9,729 nucleotides of DNA from Sphingomonas sp. UBA4766 (GTDB taxonomy: Bacteria > Pseudomonadota > Alphaproteobacteria > Sphingomonadales > Sphingomonadaceae), in contig DHHS01000090.1 in the NCBI GenBank assembly GCA_002403415.1, positions 1-9,729 of the forward strand. The letters are read 5' to 3'. This document shows, in pieces, positions 1-6,532 of this stretch. Position numbers and translations under genes: made by a program. The notes below the pieces were generated by a model. That model had not been told where the DNA came from, made no database searches, and saw only the letters and a program-made list of their open reading frames with translations. Position 1 is the stretch's first letter. Each line of letters begins with the position of its first letter.

Positions 1-24
1 CAAAAACGAAGCCAAATAAGACCG

Positions 25-2199
25 CTAGATAAAATCGCCGACCGACAGGCTGAGCGGGTTATTATCAAGCTGGATCACATAGTCCTCACCCGCCTGGTAC
101 CCGGCAATGCCATTTGCATCGACGGCAAGGAAGGTCGTCCCGGCCAGATCGCCGGTCGTCGGCTTGAACAACGCCGCTTGCCCGATGCCCAGCCCGGCAA
201 AGGCGGTTTGCAGATTGGCGTTCAGCGCCGCCGCGGACAATGCACCGCTCGTAATCGTCGCGCCAATTCCGGTCACCGTTCCAACCAGATCTATCTTGTC
301 CGTGCCCGACAGGAAATCGGCAATCCGGTCATAAGTGGTGCCCGACGATTGCACCGCAGCATCATAGACAAACACATCAGCGCCACCATTGCCGCGCAGC
401 ACGTCCGCGCCATTGCCGCCGAAAATTCGGTCCGCCTGCGCGCCGCCTGTCAGAGTGTCGCCCACCGTGCCGCCAAAGAAGCGCAACAAACCATCAGTCT
501 CGCCCGCACCATTCACCACAACCGGGGTTAACACCGACAGCGCAAAAATCGTCTGCGTCTGGCCAGCACCAACCAGCGAGTCGGCAATCGTGATATTGTA
601 ATTAGCCGGATCGCCGACCGGACCGCGCAGCAATACAATCACTTCGGTATTGCGGATCGCCGTGCCATCAAGCGTGATCGTATAATTGCCGTCGAGCGCG
701 AACTGATCGTTGGTGCCCGCCCCGCCATCGACACGGTCAGTGGCCGGATTGAAGTTATTCGGCCCGAAGTAAATCCCGTCATTGCCCTGCCCGGTGACAA
801 CATTGTCGACACCCGCGCCTGCATAAACCGTAAAGCTGCCATCGGTTTCCGCCGCGCCATTGAAGGTCAGCGCATTGCCAGCGGCCAGGTTGGTGCCAAA
901 AACGGTCAAATTCTGCGCGGCGCCCACATTGGCATCGACCGTCGTGATCGTGTAGCCAAAACCCGCACCGGGCAACACTACAAAAGCCTCCACCCCGATC
1001 AGTTGCGCCGCACCAAATGTGATGGCATTCAACCCGGTGTAATTGCCCGCAACCGCCACTTGATCATTGGTCCCGGCGCCGCCATCGACCCGGTCGGTCG
1101 CGTCCCAGGCCGCGCCAAAGGCAAAGCCGTCATTGCCACCCTCGCCCGACACAATGTCGGTACCGCCTGCGGTCAGTGTAAAGAGGTTATCGGCGCTGTT
1201 ACCGGTGATGGTATCGTTCGCCGACCCGCCAATCACATTTTCAATGATGGTATTGAGCGCGATGCCAACATTGTCGGTCCAGGTCCAGGTATTGGCCTGA
1301 TTCAGCTGACCCGCGATGAACGCGCCAAACCCTGGGTTGAACTGCGCCTGATAAAAGGCAGTTTGCTCGGCAACCGTCCACTGGGCAATGCTCGAATAAG
1401 CACCCGGCGTGAGGTCGACGATATTGTTCCGGCTGATCCCCGAAAGATCCCAGGTATCGGTGCCACCCGCGTCGTAAATCGCACGCACGGTCGCGTCCGC
1501 CGCGCTGAAAGTATAGGTTGTATTGCCCGAAGCCGTCGTCGTGTCCGCCCCGTAAAGCGCCTGGATGGCGGCGATATCGAGCACCAGCGGCGTTGAGGCA
1601 GACACCGCTGCGCGCGACGCGCTGATCTGGTTCATCGCGGGCGTCGAGAAAGTCACGACGCGCCCCGCCTCGGTATAGGACATGGCGGTAAAGCGCCCGG
1701 TTTCAAACGGGGCGGGGATCACCGTGCCCTCAAACGGATGCTTCAGCCCGAGCGTATGGCCGATTTCGTGGATCAGCGTCAGAAAATGACCGGTCCCTTG
1801 CGAAAAATCGGCACCCACCGAATTGGAATTGAACCAGATGTCACCAACGATCGATGTCGGCACCTGGCTGGTCGGCAGGAACGCATAGGCCGCCGTGTTC
1901 GCGTCCATATCAAAACTGGTAAAGGCAATCCGCAACTCGCCCCGCGACGTTGCATTGTCGGCGACTTCGGTAAAATTCGGCGCGATCAGCGCATCCCATA
2001 ACGAAAGGGCAAGGCGGTATGCATTGCCCTGCGCTGCGTTCAGGATCGAATAATTGGTGCCGGGTTGCGTCCCTGGCCCGTAGTCCCCCCAGGTGCTGGC
2101 CGCGGTGGGGATCGAAAAGGTAAATTGCGCGGCCCCCAATTGGAAACCAGAATGCAGGCCATTGTTGATCTGCGTCTGCGTCAGCGTGACCCGCGTCAT
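25..2199 (-). CDS. Serralysin-like M10 metalloprotease with RTX repeats
   Basis: A secreted zinc endopeptidase of the metzincin type, 724 residues. The zinc site HEIGHTLGLKH lies at residues 144-154 (ligands H144, H148, H154; catalytic E145), with the Met-turn TAMSY at 171-175. After it comes the DIAAIQALYGA stretch typical of serralysins (~208-218). The rest is a long beta-rich region: an early RTX-like element near 324-340, two tandem ~119-residue modules (~352-585), RTX nonapeptide-type glycine/aspartate repeats (~577-612) and a C-terminal M10_C-like domain ending in DFI. There is no N-terminal signal peptide. The hydrophobic C-terminal end after an Asp fits type I (ABC) secretion, but no exporter genes are in this window. 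At 724 residues it is longer than classical serralysins (~480), the excess being the modules. An upstream in-frame ATG would add 20 residues, but the strong ribosome site decides for ATG 2199. The substrate is unknown; family assignment is firm. Confidence 0.93.
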   Translation of the reverse strand: MTRVTLTQTQINNGLHSGFQLGAAQFTFSIPTAASTWGDYGPGTQPGTNYSILNAAQGNAYRLALSLWDALIAPNFTEVADNATSRGELRIAFTSFDMDANTAAYAFLPTSQVPTSIVGDIWFNSNSVGADFSQGTGHFLTLIHEIGHTLGLKHPFEGTVIPAPFETGRFTAMSYTEAGRVVTFSTPAMNQISASRAAVSASTPLVLDIAAIQALYGADTTTASGNTTYTFSAADATVRAIYDAGGTDTWDLSGISRNNIVDLTPGAYSSIAQWTVAEQTAFYQAQFNPGFGAFIAGQLNQANTWTWTDNVGIALNTIIENVIGGSANDTITGNSADNLFTLTAGGTDIVSGEGGNDGFAFGAAWDATDRVDGGAGTNDQVAVAGNYTGLNAITFGAAQLIGVEAFVVLPGAGFGYTITTVDANVGAAQNLTVFGTNLAAGNALTFNGAAETDGSFTVYAGAGVDNVVTGQGNDGIYFGPNNFNPATDRVDGGAGTNDQFALDGNYTITLDGTAIRNTEVIVLLRGPVGDPANYNITIADSLVGAGQTQTIFALSVLTPVVVNGAGETDGLLRFFGGTVGDTLTGGAQADRIFGGNGADVLRGNGGADVFVYDAAVQSSGTTYDRIADFLSGTDKIDLVGTVTGIGATITSGALSAAALNANLQTAFAGLGIGQAALFKPTTGDLAGTTFLAVDANGIAGYQAGEDYVIQLDNNPLSLSVGDFI
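445..1146 (-). repeat. Two tandem ~119-residue modules in the protease
   Basis: Module A (about 790-1146) and module B (about 445-789) share the string ATDRVDGGAGTNDQ exactly (at 1060-1101 and 703-744, a period of 119 residues). They also share a preceding GNDG-x-x-FG, a following GNYT, and near the end NGA(A/G)ETDG then a G-rich element and a TG dipeptide. The middle parts have diverged but keep the pattern of a short hydrophobic strand, an ITT/ITI strand and a TVF/TIF strand. This is an internal protein duplication, not a DNA mobile repeat. Its function is unknown; a calcium-stabilised beta structure or adhesion module is an inference. Confidence 0.8.
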
Positions 2200-2206
2200 T
2201 GCCCTA

Positions 2207-2214
2207 CTCCCCTC
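2207..2214 (-). promoter_or_regulatory. Ribosome binding site deciding the protease start
   Basis: Read on the minus strand this is GAGGGGAG, a strong Shine-Dalgarno sequence 7 bases before ATG 2199. The alternative ATG at 2259 has no comparable site, and its 20 extra residues (a mix with Cys, Arg and Ser) do not look like a serralysin N-terminus. Confidence 0.75.
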
Positions 2215-2310
2215 GATACTCACCCGATATGATCGATCGGCGATGCAAAGAGATATCATGCGGGGTCACCGGACAACAGTACCGGCTGGGCTTATGCTGA
2301 AAAAATAGAA

Positions 2311-2385
2311 TGGATGGGGCGGCAGGATTCGAACCTGCGAATGGCGGCACCAAAAGCCGCTGCCTTACCGCTTGGCGACGCCCCA
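2311..2385 (-). tRNA. tRNA-Gln (anticodon UUG)
   Basis: A complete cloverleaf reads on the minus strand. The 7-bp acceptor stem is TGGGGCG/CGCCCCA, the D stem GCC/GGC, the anticodon stem GCGGC/GCCGC enclosing the loop TTTTGGT (anticodon TTG), and the T arm GCAGG-TTCGAAT-CCTGC. The discriminator is T, and CCA is encoded at 2313-2311. About five bases past the CCA there is a run of six T on the transcribed sense, which may help end transcription. It lies between ilvE and the protease on the same strand. Confidence 0.97.
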
Positions 2386-2423
2386 ACGCGAGCGCGTGCC
2401 CCTAGACCAGCCGATCGCGCATG

Positions 2424-2446
2424 AAAAGCCCCCTATTAGTCCAGGG
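2424..2446 (-). terminator. Weak possible terminator after ilvE
   Basis: On the minus strand, directly after the ilvE stop codon, CCCT and AGGG can pair around an 8-base loop and are followed by GGC and TTTT. The stem is only 4 bp, so this is a marginal intrinsic terminator. Its position between ilvE and the tRNA is the main argument for it. Confidence 0.25.
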
Positions 2447-2447
2447 A

Positions 2448-3557
2448 TCAATCAATCCGCACATGCCAGCCATAGGGATCGGCCGCTTCGCCCAATTGCA
2501 GCGCGACCAGCGCCGCCCGCAAGGCCGCTGTGACCGGACCCGGCTGACCATTACCGATCGCAAAGCGGGTTTCACCGACCGTCATTGCGCCAATCGGCGT
2601 GACGACCGCTGCCGTGCCGCAAGCAAACGCCTCCACCAGCCGCCCACGTGCGGCATCAGCCTGCGCCTGATCGATCGCATAGGCTTCCTCGCGCACCTCG
2701 CGCCCCGCATCGCGCGCCATGGTGAGAAGCGAATCGCGCGTAATGCCGGGTAGGATTGTCCCGCTGAGCGGCGGCGTCGCGATCGACCCGTCGTTGAATA
2801 CAAAGAAAATGTTCATGCCGCCCAGTTCCTCGATCCATCGGTGCTCGACCGCATCGAGGAACAGCACCTGGTCATGGCCGCGCCGCGTCGCTTCTGCCTG
2901 CGCGATGAGGCTGGCCGCGTAATTGCCGCCGCATTTCGCCGCCCCGGTGCCGCCGGGTGCTGCACGGCTATAATCCTGCGAGACCCAGAGCGACACCGCC
3001 GGGGCATCGCCCTTGAAATAAGCACCGACCGACGACGCAATCACTGCGAAAAGATATTCTGACGAGGGCTTTACCCCCAAAAATACTTCGCTCGCGATCA
3101 TGAACGGGCGCAGATAAAGCGCGCCGCCCACGACGGGCGGGATCCAGTCGCGCTCCGCCCGCACCAACGCGGTAACGGCATCAACGAACATGGCCTCGGG
3201 CAGCGGCACCATCGCCATGCGCTCAGCTGACGCGCGGAACCGCGCAGCATTGGCGGCGGGCCGGAACAGCGCAGTGCCGCCGTCCGGCGCGCGATAAGCT
3301 TTCATCCCCTCAAAAATTTCCTGCGCATAGTGCAGCACCGCAGTCGACGGATCGAACGACAGGCTCTGGCGCGGGCCGAGCACCGGATCATGCCACCCCG
3401 CGCCCTCGCGATAGCGGATCGTGACCATGTGATCGGTAAACACGCGGCCAAAGCCGGGATTGGCGATCCGCGCGGCCCGCTCGGCCGCTGTGGTCGGCGA
3501 CGGGTGCGGTATGGTCGCCAAGGCAAGCGGGCTGGCGGAGCGCGGAGTATCAAGCAT
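2448..3557 (-). CDS. ilvE: Branched-chain amino acid aminotransferase
   Basis: A PLP-dependent class IV aminotransferase, 369 residues, cytoplasmic. It catalyses the last step of valine, leucine and isoleucine synthesis (transfer of the amino group from glutamate to the 2-oxo acid) and the first step of their breakdown. The sequence is of the longer, eukaryote-like BCAT group: LHYAQEIFEGMKAYR near residues 75-89, LYLRPFMIAS at 147-156, the PLP-lysine segment GTGAAKCGGNYAASL with K208, then EELGGMNIFFV (~243-253) and GTILPGITRDSLL (~266-278). ACGTAAVVTPIG (~312-323) is the phosphate-side loop of this family. Length and motifs are complete. The ATG at 3557 has no obvious strong ribosome site, so the exact start is less sure than the family. 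It is transcribed away from a MarR-family gene across 57 bp, which suggests control by that regulator. Confidence 0.95.
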   Translation of the reverse strand: MLDTPRSASPLALATIPHPSPTTAAERAARIANPGFGRVFTDHMVTIRYREGAGWHDPVLGPRQSLSFDPSTAVLHYAQEIFEGMKAYRAPDGGTALFRPAANAARFRASAERMAMVPLPEAMFVDAVTALVRAERDWIPPVVGGALYLRPFMIASEVFLGVKPSSEYLFAVIASSVGAYFKGDAPAVSLWVSQDYSRAAPGGTGAAKCGGNYAASLIAQAEATRRGHDQVLFLDAVEHRWIEELGGMNIFFVFNDGSIATPPLSGTILPGITRDSLLTMARDAGREVREEAYAIDQAQADAARGRLVEAFACGTAAVVTPIGAMTVGETRFAIGNGQPGPVTAALRAALVALQLGEAADPYGWHVRID

Positions 3558-3614
3558 GGGGCCACCGGACTGTTTGGAAAGAATTGCAGACTTGACGCCT
3601 TAAGCGAACGGCCC
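3558..3614. promoter_or_regulatory. Divergent promoter region between ilvE and marR-type gene
   Basis: These 57 bp must hold at least the initiation region for ilvE (minus) and for the MarR-type gene (plus), unless a promoter lies inside a coding region. It is the locally AT-richer stretch (around AAAGAATTGCAGACTTGACG). I could not assign convincing -35/-10 pairs in either direction, nor a clear palindromic operator. Confidence 0.4.
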
Positions 3615-4106
3615 ATGTTCAGCAACATGGCTCAAAGCGCTGCCTCTGCCCTGTTTTTGCGCGAAGCCGAGGTGCGGCGCGGCATCGAGCTGCTGGCATT
3701 CGGGCATGGCGGGTTGCTGCGTGCAGGCGATGCGGCACTTGACGCCGAAGGGCTGGGTCGGGCGCATGCGCGCGCGCTCTATTTCATTGCGCGCCAGCCC
3801 GATGTGACGGTCACGCACCTGATCGGGCTGCTGGGCATCACCAAACAATCGCTGGGGCGCGTGCTGCGCGAACTGAGCGACCGCGCGCTTGTCGAAGCGC
3901 GGCCCGGCCAAACTGACCGGCGCCAGCGGCTGTTGCGGCTGACGCCGGCGGGCGCTGCGCTGGAGGCGGCGCTGTTTGAGCAGATGCGCAGTCGGCTGGC
4001 GGCTGCCTATGCCAGTGCGGGGCAGGACGCCGTCAGCGGGTTTTGGGCAGTGCTGGAAGGGCTGACCTCGCCCGAGCAAAGACGTCTGATGGCGACGCTG
4101 CGCTAA
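3615..4106 (+). CDS. MarR-family transcriptional regulator
   Basis: A DNA-binding winged-helix regulator, 163 residues from ATG 3615. A second in-frame ATG at 3627 would shorten it by four residues, and neither has a strong ribosome site. Helical N-terminal dimer region ~14-60; helix-turn-helix about 62-92 (VTVTHLIGLLGITKQSLGRV, then LRELSDRALVE); the beta-wing follows with DRRQRLLRLT at 101-110, a hallmark of MarR proteins; C-terminal dimerisation helices to 163. The same frame is open further upstream into ilvE, but that part is antisense to ilvE and is not coding. Its ligand is unknown. The divergent layout suggests it controls ilvE or itself. PetP-like MarR proteins of alphaproteobacteria are possible relatives, but I cannot confirm that. 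Confidence 0.88.
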   Translation: MFSNMAQSAASALFLREAEVRRGIELLAFGHGGLLRAGDAALDAEGLGRAHARALYFIARQPDVTVTHLIGLLGITKQSLGRVLRELSDRALVEARPGQTDRRQRLLRLTPAGAALEAALFEQMRSRLAAAYASAGQDAVSGFWAVLEGLTSPEQRRLMATLR

Positions 4107-4166
4107 AGTCTGTATCAGTTATGCTGAAACAGTGGCGGTGGCGCTTCCGGGTGAGTGGAGCAAACT

Positions 4167-4961
4167 CTAACGCGCCGCCGCTGCCAATTCGGCATTGCGC
4201 GCCGTCGCCGCCGCCAGCGTATCCGTGATCAGGCGGACCAGCGCATCATCCGCATCGAGCACATCCAGCCCCTTGCGCGTCGATCCGCCTGGGCTGGCGA
4301 CACGCTCCGCCAAGGCCGCAGGCTCCTCCTCCGCAGCCGCCGCCAGCGATGCCGCGCCCGCAACCGTTGCAAGCGCAAGCCGCGCGGCCTGATCGGCGGG
4401 AAGCCCAAGCGCCGCGCCCGCCCGGCTCATCGCGTCGACATAGCGATACAGAAACGCCGGACCGCTCCCGGCCAGTGCCGTCACCAGATCAAATTGCACG
4501 GGTCCAATCCATTCGACCAGCCCAAGCGGTGCCATGAGCTGCGCAACATCAGCGCGCACCGGGTCAGCCGCGCTATCCGAATGGAGTGCGACCACCCCCT
4601 GGCCAATGGCGACCGGCAAATTGGGCATGGCGCGCACGATCGCGCCGCCCGCAAAGCGCTGCGCGAGTGCGGCTTCCTCGACACCCGCCAGGATCGAGAT
4701 CAGGCACCCCACCCCCGCCAAACGCGCGGCGTGGGCGGCGGCGGCCTCGTCAAGCTGTTGCGGCTTCATGCCCAGCATCACCGCATCAGGCAGCGGCCCC
4801 GGCGGGACGTCGCGCACCTGCGCCACCCCGGGCGGCAAGGCCCGGTCGCGGCGGTTGACCACCACAACCTCCTCAGGCGTCAGCGCCCCGCTGGCCAGCC
4901 AGCGCGCCAGCATGGCCCCAGCCATATTGCCGCAGCCGATCAGCCAGAGCCGCCGGATCAC
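4167..4961 (-). CDS. proC: Pyrroline-5-carboxylate reductase
   Basis: Catalyses the final step of proline synthesis: NAD(P)H-dependent reduction of 1-pyrroline-5-carboxylate to L-proline. It has 264 residues from a GTG start, close to the family norm of ~270. An N-terminal Rossmann fold has the dinucleotide loop GCGNMAGAM at 9-17; RAMPNLP at 110-116 and ALAGSGPAFLY at 162-172 are conserved in the family; the C-terminal signature VASPGGSTRKGL sits at 221-232. The frame continues upstream to an ATG at 5060, but that extension lies inside the YbjN gene and precedes the Rossmann start. GTG 4961 gives the expected N-terminus MIRRLWLIGCGNM. The start overlaps the upstream stop as GTGA, with AGGGCGAGG just before it, indicating translational coupling. 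It converges with the MarR-type gene. Confidence 0.95.
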   Translation of the reverse strand: MIRRLWLIGCGNMAGAMLARWLASGALTPEEVVVVNRRDRALPPGVAQVRDVPPGPLPDAVMLGMKPQQLDEAAAAHAARLAGVGCLISILAGVEEAALAQRFAGGAIVRAMPNLPVAIGQGVVALHSDSAADPVRADVAQLMAPLGLVEWIGPVQFDLVTALAGSGPAFLYRYVDAMSRAGAALGLPADQAARLALATVAGAASLAAAAEEEPAALAERVASPGGSTRKGLDVLDADDALVRLITDTLAAATARNAELAAAAR

Positions 4962-5461
4962 GCCTCGCCCTGAGTCTCGGTAAGCGCGGCGGCGAGTGCT
5001 TCCTTTGGCGTCTTGCCGCCCCACAGAACGAATTGGAACACGGGGTAAAAACGCTCGCACTCGTCAATCGCCGATTCGATGATGAGTTCGGCGGCGGCAA
5101 GCGACAAGGTGCCATCCTCGGCGCCATCGACCATCGCCGCGTGACGATAAAGCAAAATGCCGCTGGAGGACCACAGCTCGAAATGGCCAACCCATAATTG
5201 TTCGTTGATCAGCCCGATCGCCTCATACACCGCGGCACGGCGCTCATCAGTGACGCGAATGTCAGGAAAAGCAAGGAATTGCAGCACGCTGTCTTCTTCG
5301 CGCCACAATGCGCGCAGCTCATATTCGGTCCAACTGCCCTTGACCTTGGCGACCACCTCATCATCCTGCCGCTCATAGCTCCAGCCGTGCGCGGCATAAT
5401 AATTTTCGAGCATGTCGATGGGCGCGGCATCGTCGCGGTCGTCGTCCACTTCGCTCAACAT
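4958..5461 (-). CDS. YbjN-domain protein
   Basis: A 167-residue acidic protein matching the YbjN/DUF1790 family by overall pattern: PIDMLENYYAAHGWSYER near 14-31, then VKGSWTEYELRALWREED (~40-57), FLAFPDIRV (~62-70), INEQLWVGHFELWSS (~85-99) and a C-terminal helix plus WGGKTPKEALAAAL (~147-160). The fold resembles type III secretion chaperone-like proteins, but the biochemical role in alphaproteobacteria is not established. No signal peptide or membrane segment is seen. It is co-transcribed with proC through a 4-base overlap. Start taken at ATG 5461; an internal ATG at residue 17 is a poorer choice because it removes only the acidic leader. The 120 bp upstream, to ubiK, could hold its own promoter, but I see no clear one. 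Confidence 0.85.
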   Translation of the reverse strand: MLSEVDDDRDDAAPIDMLENYYAAHGWSYERQDDEVVAKVKGSWTEYELRALWREEDSVLQFLAFPDIRVTDERRAAVYEAIGLINEQLWVGHFELWSSSGILLYRHAAMVDGAEDGTLSLAAAELIIESAIDECERFYPVFQFVLWGGKTPKEALAAALTETQGEA

Positions 5462-5581
5462 TCAGCTTTCAACCTTGTCGTGCCGTATAGGGCGAGGCGT
5501 GCCAAGCGGGGCCCGCACTCGCAAGATGGTGTGACGTCGTGACGCCAGAAATCTGTGGACAAGACGATCGACCAAGTCCGA

Positions 5582-5860
5582 TCAGGATGGCTGATCGGTT
5601 GCGCCCACGCCCGCCGCTGTTTGCGCGCCGTCGAGCTTGTCGAGCCGCGCCCGCAGCGCGTCGGCTTCATCGCGAGCGGCCGCCGCCATCGCCTTGACGG
5701 CCTCAAATTCGTCGCGGCTGACAAAATCGAGCCCGCCGATCCAGTCGCGCATGCGCTCCCGCGCGCTGGCCTCTGCTTCGCGCCCCATGCCCGCCAGCGT
5801 GCCGGCCGCTCCGTTCAGCAGCTTGGCAAGGTCGTCGAAGAAGCGGTTTTCGGTCTGCAT
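5582..5860 (-). CDS. ubiK: Accessory factor UbiK family protein
   Basis: A small protein of 92 residues in the BMFP/UbiK (formerly DUF526, YqiC) family. In E. coli, UbiK assists the Ubi complex that hydroxylates ubiquinone precursors; related proteins show membrane-fusogenic activity. Visible features: an amphipathic N-terminal helix (FFDDLAKLLNGAAGTL at 7-22), the diagnostic LDFVSRDEFEAVKAM (44-58, like LDLVSREEFD in E. coli), a coiled-coil heptad stretch to ~77 (DEADALRARLDKLDG) and a polar tail. The open frame extends upstream into tspO, but ATG 5860 is the family-like start and has AGGA about 10 bases before it. It lies 19 bp after the tspO stop, so the two are probably one transcript. 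Confidence 0.88.
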   Translation of the reverse strand: MQTENRFFDDLAKLLNGAAGTLAGMGREAEASARERMRDWIGGLDFVSRDEFEAVKAMAAAARDEADALRARLDKLDGAQTAAGVGATDQPS

Positions 5861-5879
5861 GATGTCACATCCTGTGGAG

Positions 5880-6434
5880 TCAATTGAGTATCTGGGTGCT
5901 GGATGCGCCGGGCACAAGCGCTTCTGCATTCGGATTGAGCACACCAATGCTGTATGTGAGGTAGCCGGCAAAGCAAATCCAGACGAGATAGGGCAGCATC
6001 AACGCGGCCGCCTCGCCGCGAATCCGGCCAAACAGCCCCGCGGTCGCGGCCGCCGCCGCGAACATTGCGACGATCAGGATCAGCGCAGCGTTGACCCTGT
6101 GCAGGCCAAAAAACAACGGCGTCCACGCCAGATTAAGTGCAAGCTGCACCGCAAACATCAGCAACGCGGGCATCCGCAGCGCCGATCCACGGGCATGGAT
6201 TATCATCGCCAACGCGACACCGAGCAGGACGTATAAGATGCTCCACGCAATCGGAAACACCCAGTCGGGTGGCGTCAATTCCGGCTTGGCGAGCGCTGCA
6301 TACCACGGATTGGCCGACCCCACCGCCACACTGCGCGCCGACAGAAACCCCAGCAACAGCACCATCGGCACGGTCACCATGGCCCAACGCAGCAACGCAA
6401 GCCGCAACTGGCCCTTTGATGCGATCTCACGCAC
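5880..6434 (-). CDS. tspO: TspO/MBR family membrane protein
   Basis: A five-helix integral membrane protein of the TspO (translocator protein, peripheral benzodiazepine receptor) family, 184 residues from a GTG start. Predicted helices are at about 14-33, 57-80, 88-110, 113-135 and 142-165. Family motifs are clear: NPWYAALAKPELTPPDWVFP at 42-61, LALNLAWTPLFFGLHRV at 98-114, and LPYLVWICFAGYLTYSIGVL at 147-166. Bacterial TspO binds porphyrins and affects tetrapyrrole and oxidative-stress responses; in Rhodobacter it tunes photosynthesis genes. The precise activity here is unknown. The GTG start (with GGGGA about 10 bases before it) keeps a basic cytoplasmic lead; an ATG at residue 19 would cut into the first helix. 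ubiK follows 19 bp downstream. Confidence 0.92.
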   Translation of the reverse strand: MREIASKGQLRLALLRWAMVTVPMVLLLGFLSARSVAVGSANPWYAALAKPELTPPDWVFPIAWSILYVLLGVALAMIIHARGSALRMPALLMFAVQLALNLAWTPLFFGLHRVNAALILIVAMFAAAAATAGLFGRIRGEAAALMLPYLVWICFAGYLTYSIGVLNPNAEALVPGASSTQILN

Positions 6435-6492
6435 GATTTCGAATCCCCATTTTGCCCCTGCCCTGACCCCGACCTACCAAGGGTTGCGGTGC

Positions 6493-6513
6493 CGCGCGAG
6501 TCCGTGTCGCGCG
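6493..6513. other. GC-rich 7-bp hairpin between tlyA and tspO
   Basis: CGCGCGA and TCGCGCG form a perfect 7-bp inverted repeat around the 7-base loop GTCCGTG. It lies 20 bases past the tlyA stop and 58 bases before the tspO start. No T-run follows in either direction, so it is not a standard intrinsic terminator. It could stabilise the 3' end of the tlyA message, separate the two units, or be chance in GC-rich DNA. Confidence 0.35.
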
Positions 6514-6532
6514 AAATCGCAGGCCCGAGCCC

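Noticed and set aside
1003..1596. 197-codon plus-strand frame inside the protease gene
   Set aside because: Antisense to the protease, with no family resemblance and no ribosome site; a shadow frame.
2223..2239. Inverted repeat CCGAT/ATCGG upstream of the protease
   Set aside because: Only 5 bp with a 7-base centre, in sequence rich in GATC-type words; no basis for calling an operator.
2311..2385. tRNA-Gln as an attachment site with a matching repeat
   Set aside because: I saw no second copy of the tRNA 3' end and no integrase in the window.
2401..2428. Possible tRNA-Gln promoter (TTTTCA-like -35 and TCTAGG-like -10 on minus strand)
   Set aside because: Spacing is 15-16 bases and the -10 match is poor. 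A tRNA promoter is expected here but this one is not convincing.
3330..3614. Upstream extension of the MarR-type frame
   Set aside because: Antisense to the ilvE N-terminus and Arg-rich; the MarR homology starts only after 3615.
4107..4166. Bidirectional terminator between the converging MarR-type gene and proC
   Set aside because: Only 4-bp pairings (for example TCAG/CTGA) are visible and there is no T-run in either direction.
4155..4973. 272-codon plus-strand frame
   Set aside because: Antisense to proC over nearly its whole length, with arginine-rich, low-complexity composition. proC motifs on the other strand are unmistakable.
5476..5500. Sigma-54-like TTGGCACG on the minus strand before the YbjN gene
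   Set aside because: The -24-like part is present, but the TTGC-type -12 element is missing at the required spacing.
5566..5583. GATCG/CGATC hairpin at the ubiK stop as a terminator
   Set aside because: The stem is 5 bp, overlaps the stop codon and has no following T-run.
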